DNA from: Schaedlerella glycyrrhizinilytica_A
Lineage (GTDB): Bacteria > Bacillota > Clostridia > Lachnospirales > Lachnospiraceae
Length of the DNA stretch: 64,000 nucleotides
NCBI RefSeq assembly: GCF_042852765.1
Contig: NZ_AP031414.1
Direction: 5' to 3' (one strand)
Below, piece by piece: positions 16,936 to 25,589 of this stretch. The number at the start of each line of letters is the position of its first letter. Position 1 is the stretch's first letter. The notes below the pieces were generated by a model. The model did no database searches, was not told the DNA's origin, and saw only the letters and a list, made by a program, of their open reading frames with translations. A program made the translations under genes and the position numbers.

Positions 16936-17694
16936 GCTATCACGTTTTACCTTCTTAAGCCTTACTATCATTACCATAGGAATTTCTTTGTTGGTTTTAA
17001 AACATTCTTCATAAAATCCATCAATGACAAATCCAGCTCTAAAACAAAGGTTAAAAATATCTTGTATGGAACGATGATAATAAATCTGCTCTTTCGGTTG
17101 CCCTTCAATCGCTATATCATAGTAACTGTGCGGTGTCATATATTTTTCAGTCAACGTGACAAAACAAGGGTGTTGCGTTGCAAAGACAAAAATTCCGCTT
17201 TCCTGCAACAGTTCATAAACAGCCATAAGAAGTGGTTCAATATCCGTAATATCCATAATTGCCATATTAGAAACTGCTTTCGTAAAGGCTCGATTTCTTT
17301 TTAATTCTAATATACTTTTTCTATCGGTCGCATCCGCCACACAAAATTCAATTTGTTTTGCATATTGTGATTGCCGTCTTTTAGCCAATTCTATCATTTT
17401 TTTGCTGTAATCAAAAGCGACAACCGAAGCGCCTCTTTGTGCAAGATACGAAGAATAATTTCCATTGCCACACGCAATATCCAAAATGTAATCCGCAGGA
17501 TTAGGAGATAGAAGTTCCGTTACTTTGGGACGCACTACCTCTCTGTGAAATTCATTAGATTCGTCACCCATTGCATTATCCCAAAATTGTGCGTTCTCCT
17601 CCCAGATTTTTTTACTTTCCTCTGTTCCCATGTTCTCTCCCACTCCCCAAATTTGCTTTTTTGCTTCCATTAAATCTTCCTTACTATATTCCAT
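16927..17694 (-). CDS. class I SAM-dependent methyltransferase, substrate unknown
   Basis: The 255-residue protein has motif I DYILDIACGNGNYSSYLA and motif II VVAFDYSKKMIELAK, so it binds S-adenosylmethionine. Motif IV-like DITDIEPLL follows. The substrate cannot be read from sequence. The ATG at 17694 is chosen because GGAGGG lies 6 bases upstream; a longer frame lacks a binding site. It lies 50 bases downstream of tet(W) on the same strand and may be cotranscribed with it. Confidence 0.82.
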   Translation of the reverse strand: MEYSKEDLMEAKKQIWGVGENMGTEESKKIWEENAQFWDNAMGDESNEFHREVVRPKVTELLSPNPADYILDIACGNGNYSSYLAQRGASVVAFDYSKKMIELAKRRQSQYAKQIEFCVADATDRKSILELKRNRAFTKAVSNMAIMDITDIEPLLMAVYELLQESGIFVFATQHPCFVTLTEKYMTPHSYYDIAIEGQPKEQIYYHRSIQDIFNLCFRAGFVIDGFYEECFKTNKEIPMVMIVRLKKVKRDSLK

Positions 17695-17744
17695 TGTTAC
17701 CCTCCATAACTTCTGATTGTTGCCGTCTTGACGATTATGTATCT

Positions 17745-19664
17745 TTACATTACCTTCTGAAACATATGGCGCACCTTGTCCAGGCGGCTGTTTGGACGGC
17801 GGGGCTGGATGACCGGCTGACCGACAGCGGCCTGATATCCTTTCAGCTCTGTAAGGCATACGCTCCGCCCGTTGGTGTAAAAGGCCAGATCAGTACGGTA
17901 TGCCTGTATACAGCGGGCGGGAATCTCGCCAGTAAAGACAACTTCATCCTTTTTTACCTGGGCCGTTTCGATGGTGGCACAGTATTTCGGTGCATCATGA
18001 TAAGCCCTGGAAAGGTATTCCTGGGGCGCATAGAGGATGAAGGAGAGATAAGGTTCCAGCAGCTGCGTCCCCGATTCCTTCAATGCCTGTTCCAATACAA
18101 TCGGGGCCAATGAGCGGAAGTCCGCCGGCGTGCTGACCGGACTGTAATAAAGCCCGTATTCAAAGCAAATCTTACAGTCCGTTACGTTCCAGCCGAACAA
18201 GCCCTGCTCCAGCCCGTAACGGATACCATCCCTGACAGCGTTTTGAAAACTCTGGTTCAAGTATCCCAGCGAAACCCGGCTCTCGTATTGTACACCGGAG
18301 CCAAGCGAGAGTGGTGTAACAGACAGTCCTATGGATGCCCAAAACGGGTTGGGCGGCACCTCGATATGGATGGTGTGGCTGGCTGCTTTGAGCGGCCGCT
18401 CCATATAAATGACGGAGGGTTCCTTTACCACTGTTTCAAGCTTGTATTTTTCCGACAGCAAAGCGGAAACAACCTCCAACTGCACCCGGCCCAAAAAAGA
18501 AAGAATGATCTCATGGGTGATGGAATCCACTTCGCAACGCAAAAGCGGGTCAGTATCCGCAAGTTGCGTAAGAGCGTCCAGCAGCCGTTCTCTTTGCGCT
18601 GCCGTTTTCGGCGCAATCGTCGTCCGCAGCATGGGGAGGGGGTCCTCGCGCCACCTTTTACGAGGGAGCCGGGTTTGGTCCCCTAATACATCGTTTAACC
18701 TCACGCTGTCGCTGGGAAGGATAACAATTTCACCCTGATAAGCGGTGTCTGTCCGAACAATTTCCCCTTTGGATGGAATACGCATCTCTGTGATTTTCAG
18801 CTTTTCTCTCCCGGCCAGGGCCACCGTATCCCGCAGGCGCAGCGTTCCGCTGTATAACCGTAGATAGACACGCCGCTGGCCGCAATCGGTGTACTCAACC
18901 TTGAAAACGCTGCCGCATAGGGCGGCGCCCCCCTGTTCCCCAATCGGTTGGAACAGCCCTGTCACCGCATCCATCAACGGTTGAATGCCAAGGCCATTTT
19001 TGGCGCTGCCATGATAGACTGGGAACAGGGAGGCGTCTTGAACCCGCTGCTGTTCCTCCCGCGCAAGTTTTTCCCGGCTGATTGGTTCTCCTGCGATATA
19101 CTTTTCCAATAATTCATCGTTATTTTCGATGACCGCATCCCATGCTTCTATGTCGGTATTTTCCTCCAGGACTATTTCCGGGGACAGCGACACCGTCTGC
19201 TTGATGATAATATCGGCGGAGAGCTTATCCCGAACAGACTGAACCACGCTCTGCAAATCAACGCCAGCCTGGTCGATCTTGTTGATAAAGATAACGGTGG
19301 GAATGTTCATTTTCCGCAGGGCATGGAACAGAATACGGGTCTGGGCCTGCACGCCATCTTTAGCGGAGATCACCAAGATGGCCCCATCTAAAACAGCCAA
19401 AGAGCGGTACACCTCCGCCAAAAAATCCATGTGGCCGGGCGTATCCACAATGTTAACTTTACATCTGTGCCACTGGAAGGAAGTGACTGCCGCTTGAATG
19501 GTAATCCCACGCTGCCGCTCCAAAAACATGGTGTCCGTCCTCGTTGTCCCTTTTTCGACGCTCCCCGGTTCTGAAATGGCTCCGCTGGCATATAGCAGGC
19601 TCTCCGTCAAGGTCGTCTTTCCAGCGTCTACATGGGCAAGAATTCCAATATTGATTATTTTCAT
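17745..19664 (-). CDS. tet(W): ribosomal protection tetracycline resistance protein Tet(W)
   Basis: The 639-residue translation GTPase is related to EF-G and removes tetracycline from the ribosome. G1 AHVDAGKTT (residues 10-18), DTPGH (G3) and NKID (G4) are present. The sequence matches Tet(W) as I remember it rather than Tet(O) or Tet(M), for example SGAISEPGSVEKGTTRTDTM at the N-terminus and the RRPNSRLDKVRHMF end. A few substitutions are spread along the protein. AGGGAGGACAATCAC precedes the ATG. A leader peptide and attenuator lie upstream. Confidence 0.94.
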   Translation of the reverse strand: MKIINIGILAHVDAGKTTLTESLLYASGAISEPGSVEKGTTRTDTMFLERQRGITIQAAVTSFQWHRCKVNIVDTPGHMDFLAEVYRSLAVLDGAILVISAKDGVQAQTRILFHALRKMNIPTVIFINKIDQAGVDLQSVVQSVRDKLSADIIIKQTVSLSPEIVLEENTDIEAWDAVIENNDELLEKYIAGEPISREKLAREEQQRVQDASLFPVYHGSAKNGLGIQPLMDAVTGLFQPIGEQGGAALCGSVFKVEYTDCGQRRVYLRLYSGTLRLRDTVALAGREKLKITEMRIPSKGEIVRTDTAYQGEIVILPSDSVRLNDVLGDQTRLPRKRWREDPLPMLRTTIAPKTAAQRERLLDALTQLADTDPLLRCEVDSITHEIILSFLGRVQLEVVSALLSEKYKLETVVKEPSVIYMERPLKAASHTIHIEVPPNPFWASIGLSVTPLSLGSGVQYESRVSLGYLNQSFQNAVRDGIRYGLEQGLFGWNVTDCKICFEYGLYYSPVSTPADFRSLAPIVLEQALKESGTQLLEPYLSFILYAPQEYLSRAYHDAPKYCATIETAQVKKDEVVFTGEIPARCIQAYRTDLAFYTNGRSVCLTELKGYQAAVGQPVIQPRRPNSRLDKVRHMFQKVM

Positions 19665-19696
19665 GTGATTGTCCTCCCTTTACAGCCCCAAAGGGC

Positions 19697-19738
19697 ATAA
19701 AAATCCCCAGCAGTAAAATACTTTTACCACTGGGGATT
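19697..19738 (-). terminator. attenuator hairpin upstream of tet(W)
   Basis: On the minus strand ATCCCCAG...CTGGGGAT encloses a GTAAAAGTATTTTAC hairpin and is followed by TTTTTA. It overlaps the end of the leader peptide, which is the arrangement of tet(M)/tet(W) attenuation. Confidence 0.8.
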
Positions 19739-19768
19739 ATAAGTTGCGGACATACACATATACAGCAT
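19724..19768 (-). CDS. tet(W) leader peptide (14 residues)
   Basis: The frame reads MLYMCMSATYNPQW and stops within the 5' arm of the attenuator hairpin. Ribosome movement over it would decide whether the terminator forms. Tet(M)-type leaders have the same layout. No strong ribosome binding site stands out directly before the ATG. Confidence 0.6.
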   Translation of the reverse strand: MLYMCMSATYNPQW

Positions 19769-19815
19769 ACACCTGTTTGTGATTGCTGTTTTTGGGGATA
19801 TGTCAAAATTGATAA

Positions 19816-19925
19816 GGCAAAAGTATTCTTAAATTGGGTACAAAAAACTAAGCCCCTACAAAAGGAGCTATCATAATCCTTTGTTCCCACTATTTGATTA
19901 TAGTTTTATTTAAGAATACCTTGCC
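19816..19925. repeat. 18-bp inverted repeat flanking the tet(W) promoter region
   Basis: GGCAAAAGTATTCTTAAAT (19816..19834) pairs with ATTTAAGAATACCTTGCC (19908..19925) with one mismatch and one bulge. The 73 bases between are AT-rich and noncoding. It may fold in the long tet(W) leader or mark an old insertion end. Confidence 0.6.
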
Positions 19926-19953
19926 GCATATTTTTTACTCCTTTTCTGGATTA

Positions 19954-19999
19954 AATCATTGTATCACATCAGTTTTAATCATTGTATCACATCAGTTTT
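19954..19999. repeat. tandem 23-bp duplication
   Basis: The unit AATCATTGTATCACATCAGTTTT occurs twice in direct succession (19954..19976 and 19977..19999), upstream of tet(W). The surrounding stretch 19926..20335 contains no gene; a 16-bp imperfect hairpin (GCATTGT...ACAATGC) lies at 20213..20254. Confidence 0.85.
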
Positions 20000-20335
20000 A
20001 GGAAAGCAAGTACCTAAAAGAAATTTTTCTTCCCCTTATATGTAACAATCATACCGGCTTCCTAGCGTTCAGAATGTTTTCTGCTGTCTGCTGTGGTGTT
20101 TGGTTGGAATTGTCCAACCAAAAGCCGATCCGTGGTGTTGTCTGCATTTTACTAAATACAAATTCAATGTATACAGAAAGATATAAGGAGTGGGAGGGAT
20201 TCCGCCGTAGTTGGCATTGTAGGAAAATCCAAAAGTTTAGATTTTCCCACAATGCTTATCTTTTGGTCTTTGGTTCGGAATAGTGTAGTGCTGGCGGTCT
20301 ATCTCTTGTTTTCGGTTGCTTGCTTCCTTACCGTA

Positions 20336-20533
20336 CATGAGCATTCTCTTGCGGCTGCTCTTGCCCGATTGCCGGAACAGACGCAGGAAGAAATCTTTTT
20401 GTACTACTTTCAGCACTTGACGCAGAAAGAAATCGGAGAACAAAGCGGCTGGACACGCAGCACAATCGGGCGGCATATACGGCTTGCCTTGAAGCGGCTG
20501 AAAGAGGAAATGGAGGTGCTGTCCCATGAGTAA
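20336..20533 (+). pseudogene. sigma-70-like factor of IME A, 5'-truncated
   Basis: From about 20336 the plus strand encodes LPEQTQEEIFLYYF and the sigma region 4-type helix-turn-helix (KEIGEQSGWTRSTIGRHI), ending VLSHE. The full-length IME B homologue (59715..60137) has about 75 more residues at its N-terminus. Homology begins abruptly at the edge of the tet(W) cargo, so the front of the gene has been replaced. An ATG at 20252 could make a chimeric product, but nothing suggests it works. Confidence 0.8.
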
Positions 20534-20726
20534 CCGACTTCTCCCCTATGACACTATCATAAAGGCACATGAGGGCGACCCCATAGCGATACAAGCCGTC
20601 CTTGACCGATACGCTGGATATATCCGCTACTTCTCTAAGATGAACGGCTATTACAACTCTGATATGGAGGACTACATCAGAACAAAGCTGATTGAAAGCC
20701 TGTTCAAGTTCCGGCTTGACCGATAA
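20526..20726 (+). CDS. small helix-turn-helix protein of the sigma/HTH pair
   Basis: The 66-residue protein begins MSNRLLPYDTIIKAHEGDP and belongs to the small HTH proteins that follow the sigma-like gene in Tn916/Tn4451-type elements. It has homologues at 59525..59722 (IME B, same ending FKFR.DR) and, more distantly, 28166..28408 (ICE2). It overlaps the sigma fragment by 8 bases. Such pairs are thought to regulate transfer genes; the partner is broken here. Confidence 0.8.
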   Translation: MSNRLLPYDTIIKAHEGDPIAIQAVLDRYAGYIRYFSKMNGYYNSDMEDYIRTKLIESLFKFRLDR

Positions 20727-20767
20727 CATAGAAACTGAATATCCCGCCGCCCCGCAGCGGCACATGA

Positions 20768-20802
20768 AGCAGTAAATCCGAAAAAGATTTGCTGCTTTTT
20801 TT
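20768..20802 (+). terminator. terminator after the HTH gene of IME A
   Basis: The hairpin AGCAGTAAATC/GATTTGCTGCT is followed by TTTTTTT. A matching hairpin is present in IME B at 57069..57102. Confidence 0.75.
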
Positions 20803-21088
20803 GCGCTCATTTTTGGCAAATTTCCAAAAGTTCCGTATTAGATAGTGAAACCAAAAAAGGCTGCCGTTTTTTTTAGACAGCGGGCAAAACGCAGCTTCCG
20901 AAACGCCTTATTGTCGGGAAAGACCGAGCCGCCGGAAAAGTTCTTGCCGGAAAGTCCGTCATTTTTGCTTTTTGCGGTGTTGTAGGGAGTAAGAGGAAGA
21001 ACGCCAGCCCGCAGCCTTTTATGAAAAAGCTGGTTATAGATTTTCTGAAAAAGTGGCAGTAGGAAGTGAACGGCAGTCCGGCAGTTTC

Positions 21089-21186
21089 TTAGAGCAAGAT
21101 TCTACCGCAGTACCAAAATTCGCTTATCGCTCATTTTGCCCCTGCGGGAATCTTGTTGGGGAGTGCCTTCCCCAAACCCTGCCATG
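21089..21186 (+). other. oriT candidate of IME A
   Basis: This block upstream of mobC is strongly conserved in IME B (56596..56689), although the sequences on either side differ. It contains the inverted repeat CAAGATTC (21095..21102)/GAATCTTG (21148..21155) and the hairpin TTGGGGA/TCCCCAA (21156..21175). Conserved dyads directly upstream of mobC and the relaxase gene are the usual form of an oriT. The nick site cannot be placed from sequence alone. Confidence 0.65.
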
Positions 21187-21312
21187 CGGCTTACGCCGCT
21201 TAAAAATCCCTCAAAATATTTTTTCGGATTTTTCAAAAACAGTTCCGCTTCACACCCTGTTTTTCTCCTATTAGTGAGAGGACACCATACACAGAAAGGA
21301 GGTCTGTCGACC

Positions 21313-21708
21313 ATGAAACGATACAACACACCGCACCGCAGCCGGGTAGTCAAAACACGCATGACCGAGGAAGAATACGCCGAGTTTGCAGAAAGGCTTT
21401 CTGCCTACAACATGAGCCAAGCCGAGTTTATCCGGCAAGCCATAACCGGGGCAGCCATACGCCCCATCATAACCGTTTCTCCCGTCAATGATGAGCTGCT
21501 TGCCGCTGTTGGGAAGCTGACCGCCGAATACGGCAGGATCGGCGGCAACTTAAACCAGATAGCCCGGACGCTGAACGAGTGGCACAGCCCCTACCCGCAG
21601 CTTGCCGGGGAGGTACGGGCGGCGGTTTCCGACCTTGCTGCCCTAAAGTTTGAAATCTTGCAGAAAGTGGGTGACGCTGTTGGCAACATTCAAACATATC
21701 AGCTCTAA
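21313..21708 (+). CDS. mobC: MobC-like relaxosome accessory protein
   Basis: The 131-residue protein would bind oriT and help the relaxase. It has a ribbon-helix-helix-like N-terminus (VVKTRMTEEEYAEF) and the MobC signature GRIGGNLNQIARTLNEW. The ATG at 21313 follows AGGAGG; an upstream in-frame ATG lies inside the oriT block. It overlaps the relaxase gene. The homologue in IME B lies at 56159..56557. Confidence 0.9.
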   Translation: MKRYNTPHRSRVVKTRMTEEEYAEFAERLSAYNMSQAEFIRQAITGAAIRPIITVSPVNDELLAAVGKLTAEYGRIGGNLNQIARTLNEWHSPYPQLAGEVRAAVSDLAALKFEILQKVGDAVGNIQTYQL

Positions 21709-23302
21709 AAATGCCGACTATGGCGCAGCGGAAGCCTACCTCACATTTGAGCATGACGAGTTTACCATGAAGCCCACCCTTGATGGAAACGGGCGGCTGA
21801 TACCGAGGGAGGATTACCGCATTTCTTCCCTCAACTGCGGGGGCGAGGATTTCGCTGTTGCCTGTATGCGGGCGAATCTCCGCTATGAGAAAAATCAAAA
21901 ACGGGAAGATGTGAAAAGCCACCACTATATCATCAGCTTTGACCCACGGGACGGGACAGACAACGGCTTGACCGTAGACCAGGCGCAGGAGCTGGGCGAG
22001 AAGTTCTGTAAAGAGCATTTCCCCGGACACCAAGCCCTTGTATGCACCCACCCGGACGGGCATAACCACAGCGGCAATATCCATGTGCATATCGTCATCA
22101 ACTCCCTGCGAATTTATGAAGTCCCGCTTCTGCCCTACATGGACAGACCAGCCGACACAAGGGCGGGCTGCAAGCACCGCTGCACCAATGCCGCTATGGA
22201 ATATTTCAAGAGTGAAGTCATGGAGATGTGCCACCGGGAGGGGCTTTACCAAATCGACCTCTTGAACGGTAGCAAGGAACGGATAACAGAACGAGAGTAC
22301 TGGGCGGCAAAGAAAGGGCAGCTTGCCCTTGATAAAGAGAACGCCGCCAGAGAAGCCGCCGGACAGCCGACCAAGCCCACCAAGTTTGAAACGGACAAGG
22401 CGAAGCTGCGCCGGACGATACGGCAGGCACTTTCCCAAGCTACCAGCTTTGACGAGTTTTCTTCCCTTTTGCTGCGGGAGGGCGTGACCGTCAAGGAGAG
22501 CCGAGGGCGGCTTTCCTACCTCACGCCGGACAGGACAAAGCCTATCACAGCCCGGAAGCTTGGGGACGATTTTGACAAGGCTGCTGTCCTTGCCCTGCTT
22601 ACACAGAACGCCCACAGAGCCGCCAAACAGACCAAAGCCATACCCGAATACCCTGTCGCAGTTAAAAAGCCGTCACAAGGGGAAAAACCCACAAAAACCA
22701 CCCCGGCAGACAACACCTTGCAGCGCATGGTTGACCGGGAAGCCAAGCGAGCCGAGGGCAAGGGCGTGGGCTATGACCGCTGGGCGGCAAAGTACAATCT
22801 AAAGCAAATGGCGGCTACCGTTACCGCCTACCAGCAGTACGGCTTTTCTTCCCCGGAGGAACTGGACGAAGCCTGCTCTGCTGCCTATGCCGCCATGCAG
22901 GAAAGCCTTACAGAGCTGAAGCAGGTGGAAAAGACGCTGAACGGGAAAAAGGAGCTGCAACGGCAGGTACTGGCCTATTCCAAGACCCGCCCTGTCCGGG
23001 ACGGGCTGAAACAGCAGAAAAACGCCAAAGCAAAAGCAGCCTACCGTCAGAAGCACGAAAGCGACTTTATCATAGCAGACGCAGCCGCCCGTTATTTCAG
23101 GGAGAACGGCATTTCCAAGCTGCCGAGCTATAAAGCCCTGCAAGCAGAGATTGAAAGCCTTATCAAAGAGAAAAACAGCGGCTACAACGATTACCGGGCA
23201 AAACGGGAGGAATACCGCCGCTTACAGACTGTCAAGGGCAATATCGACCAGATTTTACGCCGGGAGCGCAAGCCTGTGAAAAAGCAGGAACAGGAGCGAT
23301 AA
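21671..23302 (+). CDS. MOBP-type relaxase of IME A
   Basis: The 543-residue relaxase would nick oriT and lead the strand into a conjugation channel. The N-terminal relaxase domain (about 1-250) contains the histidine triad region GNIHVHIVINS and the upstream SSLNCGGEDFAVAC stretch. The C-terminal half is Lys/Gln-rich and helical. The GTG start at 21671 is chosen because it gives exactly the same length and alignment as the ATG-started IME B copy (54565..56196). The frame overlaps mobC by 38 bases. Confidence 0.9.
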   Translation: MTLLATFKHISSKNADYGAAEAYLTFEHDEFTMKPTLDGNGRLIPREDYRISSLNCGGEDFAVACMRANLRYEKNQKREDVKSHHYIISFDPRDGTDNGLTVDQAQELGEKFCKEHFPGHQALVCTHPDGHNHSGNIHVHIVINSLRIYEVPLLPYMDRPADTRAGCKHRCTNAAMEYFKSEVMEMCHREGLYQIDLLNGSKERITEREYWAAKKGQLALDKENAAREAAGQPTKPTKFETDKAKLRRTIRQALSQATSFDEFSSLLLREGVTVKESRGRLSYLTPDRTKPITARKLGDDFDKAAVLALLTQNAHRAAKQTKAIPEYPVAVKKPSQGEKPTKTTPADNTLQRMVDREAKRAEGKGVGYDRWAAKYNLKQMAATVTAYQQYGFSSPEELDEACSAAYAAMQESLTELKQVEKTLNGKKELQRQVLAYSKTRPVRDGLKQQKNAKAKAAYRQKHESDFIIADAAARYFRENGISKLPSYKALQAEIESLIKEKNSGYNDYRAKREEYRRLQTVKGNIDQILRRERKPVKKQEQER

Positions 23303-23487
23303 AAACCGCCCCCAAAATGTACCCGAACCCATACAGAACAAGGGGGCTGCCCCGTACCTTATCCGCAATACCAAAGGATTTTTTAACGGGCTTACAGGGC
23401 AGAAAAACCCCGAAAATGATACCGAGATGATACAGAATTACCGCCGATACCGCCACACCAGCGGAAACGGCAGAAAGGAGCGCACCT

Positions 23488-23700
23488 ATGCCAAGAATGA
23501 GCAAGAAACGGCGGCTGGAATGGTCTTTTTTCCTGCGGCAAGTGAAAGTCGGGAATACCACCTGCGACCGTATCACATACAACGACCTCTGCCGGGGCTG
23601 TACCCATAGCTGCAAGCAGAGCTTCCGGGCGGTTATCATACTCTGCCCCCGCTACTACTCCAAACGCCGGAAAAAGGAGGACAGGGTCAATGGCAGATAA
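23488..23700 (+). CDS. small cysteine-rich IME protein, function unknown
   Basis: The 70-residue basic protein (MPRMSKKRRLEWSFF...) has a core CRGCTHSCKQSFRAVIILCPRYY with four cysteines, suggesting a metal-binding knuckle. AAAGGAG lies before the ATG, and the end overlaps the next gene by 11 bases. A closely related gene is at the same place in IME B (54187..54378). Conservation in both copies argues that it is translated. Confidence 0.7.
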   Translation: MPRMSKKRRLEWSFFLRQVKVGNTTCDRITYNDLCRGCTHSCKQSFRAVIILCPRYYSKRRKKEDRVNGR

Positions 23701-24439
23701 CCGCAAATATTACTACCTCAAGCTGAAAGAGAACTTTTTTGACAGCGACTCCATTGTGCTGCTGGAAGATATGAAAGACGGGATTTTATACTCCAATATC
23801 CTCTTGAAGCTGTACTTAAAATCGCTGAAAAACGGCGGGAAATTGCAGCTTGACGAGCATATCCCCTACACAGCGCAGATGATAGCGACACTGACCCGCC
23901 ACCAGATAGGAACGGTTGAGAGGGCTTTGGAGATTTTCCGGCAGTTGGGGCTTGTGGAGCAGCTTGACAGCGGGGCTTTCTATATGACCGACATTGAGTT
24001 GATGATAGGACAGTCCTCTAGCGAAGCCGAGCGAAAACGGGCTGCAAGGCTGGAAAACAAGGCACTTTTACCGCCCCGGACAAAAGGCGGACATTTGTCC
24101 GACATTCGTCCACCAGAGATAGAGATAGAGTTAGAGAAAGAGATAGAGATAGAAAAAGAGAGAGAGGGAGAAACGGGACACCCCACCCCCGCCGCTTATG
24201 GCAGATACAACAATGTGATACTGACCGATACAGAGCTTTCCGGGCTGAAAACAGAGCTGCCCGACAAGTGGGAGTATTATATTGACCGGCTTTCCTGCCA
24301 TATCGCTTCCACCGGGAAGCAGTACCACAGCCATGCAGCCACCATTTACAAGTGGGCGCAGGAGGACGCTGCAAAAGGCAAGGCTGCCCCAAAACAGGGC
24401 ATACCCGATTATTCATGCAAGGAGGGCGAGAGCTTATGA
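23690..24439 (+). CDS. replisome organiser-like (DnaD-type N-terminal) protein
   Basis: The 249-residue protein starts MADNRKYYYLKLKENFFDSD, matching phage replisome organiser N-terminal domains (winged helix, residues about 1-110). An acidic/basic low-complexity linker of alternating Glu, Ile and Lys follows (about 140-165), then a C-terminal domain ending PDYSCKEGESL. With the following DnaC-like ATPase it probably loads a helicase for element replication. Its stop overlaps the next start (ATGA). Confidence 0.82.
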   Translation: MADNRKYYYLKLKENFFDSDSIVLLEDMKDGILYSNILLKLYLKSLKNGGKLQLDEHIPYTAQMIATLTRHQIGTVERALEIFRQLGLVEQLDSGAFYMTDIELMIGQSSSEAERKRAARLENKALLPPRTKGGHLSDIRPPEIEIELEKEIEIEKEREGETGHPTPAAYGRYNNVILTDTELSGLKTELPDKWEYYIDRLSCHIASTGKQYHSHAATIYKWAQEDAAKGKAAPKQGIPDYSCKEGESL

Positions 24440-25293
24440 AAAACGAGATTGAAGCTATGATTACGGACATTACACCCACTACCTCCGAAGCGGAGGACTA
24501 CACAGGCGAGGACGGGCTTTTATACTGCGGCAAGTGCCATACGCCCAAAGAAGCCTACTTTTCAAAAGAAACCGCCCAATGGTTAGGGCATGACCGACAC
24601 CCGGCAGAGTGCGACTGCCAGCGGGCAGCCCGTGAAAAACGGGAAGCCGCTGAAAGCAGACAGAAGCACCTTGAAAAAGTGGAGGACTTGAAACGCCGGG
24701 GCTTTACCGACCCTGCTATGCGGAACTGGACATTTGAGCATGACAACGGCAGAAACCCGCAGACCGAAACCGCCCGCTTTTATGTGGAGAGCTGGGAAAC
24801 CATGCAGGCTGAAAATATCGGCTACCTGTTTTGGGGCGGCGTGGGGAAAGGAAAAAGCTACCTTGCCGCCTGTATCGCCAACGCCCTTATGGAGAAAGAG
24901 GTTGCCGTCTGTATGACAAACTTTGCAACAATACTCAATGACCTTGCTGCCAGCTTTGAGGGCAGGAACGAATATATTTCCCGCCTTTGCAGCTATCCCC
25001 TGCTGATACTTGATGATTTCGGTATGGAGCGAGGGACAGAATACGGGCTGGAACAGGTTTACAGCGTGATTGACAGTCGTTACCGAAGCAGCAAGCCGCT
25101 GATCGCCACGACCAACCTCACGCTGGAGGAATTGCAGCACCCGCAGGACACGCCCCACGCCCGTATCTATGACAGGCTGACTTCCATGTGCGCCCCCGTC
25201 CGCTTCACGGGCAGCAATTTCCGAAAGGAAACCGCACAGGAAAAGCTGGAACGATTAAAGCAACTGACGAAGCAGCGAAAGGAGAGCCTATGA
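24436..25293 (+). CDS. DnaC/IstB-like helicase-loader ATPase
   Basis: The 285-residue protein has an N-terminal zinc-binding segment (YCGKCHTPKE, ADCDC-like ECDCQ), then the AAA+ core: Walker A WGGVGKGKSYLA and Walker B LLILDDFGMERGTEYG. It would act with the replisome organiser. Its length is identical to the IME B homologue (52585..53442). The start overlaps the preceding stop and its end overlaps tnpW, showing a tightly coupled operon. Confidence 0.88.
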   Translation: MKNEIEAMITDITPTTSEAEDYTGEDGLLYCGKCHTPKEAYFSKETAQWLGHDRHPAECDCQRAAREKREAAESRQKHLEKVEDLKRRGFTDPAMRNWTFEHDNGRNPQTETARFYVESWETMQAENIGYLFWGGVGKGKSYLAACIANALMEKEVAVCMTNFATILNDLAASFEGRNEYISRLCSYPLLILDDFGMERGTEYGLEQVYSVIDSRYRSSKPLIATTNLTLEELQHPQDTPHARIYDRLTSMCAPVRFTGSNFRKETAQEKLERLKQLTKQRKESL

Positions 25294-25478
25294 CAGAAAC
25301 CAAACAGACAAGCACCACCAAAACAGACCGCCGCCCGGACTGTGTAACGGAAATCCGCATGGGCAACTCCGTCCTTACCGTTTCCGGATTCTTCAAGCAG
25401 GGCGCAACCGACACCGCAGCCGACAAGATGATGAAAGTGCTGGAAGCGGAAGCTGCTACACAAAAAACGGCGATTTGA
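25290..25478 (+). CDS. tnpW: TnpW family protein
   Basis: The 62-residue protein contains RPDCVTEIRMGNSVLTVSGFF and AADKMMKVLEAEAA, the TnpW pattern of Tn4451-type elements. Its function is not established. It overlaps the DnaC-like gene by 4 bases and precedes the recombinase gene by 111 bases. The homologue in IME B is at 52406..52588. Confidence 0.8.
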   Translation: MTETKQTSTTKTDRRPDCVTEIRMGNSVLTVSGFFKQGATDTAADKMMKVLEAEAATQKTAI

Positions 25479-25589
25479 CCGACCATAAAGAAGCAGATTT
25501 GACGCTTTTGCCGCTATACAGACAGCCGCCCCATGTGGTACAATCAAGGTACGGAATAGTGGGGCTGGCTGTCGGAAACGGAGGATTTT

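Noticed and set aside
20074..20283. A 69-codon plus-strand frame upstream of the sigma fragment
   Set aside because: It covers the junction region with a hairpin, lacks a ribosome binding site and has no domain.
21485..22615. A 376-codon frame on the minus strand
   Set aside because: Antisense to mobC and the relaxase of IME A; the relaxase has clear motifs on the other strand. The matching long antisense frame at 55387..56349 in IME B was rejected for the same reason.
24115..24175. Short purine-rich repeat (GAGATA-like units) that could be taken for a repeat array; a similar one lies at 53700..53760
   Set aside because: It codes for the Glu/Ile/Lys linker of the replisome organiser, in frame, so it is low-complexity coding sequence and not a CRISPR or regulatory repeat.
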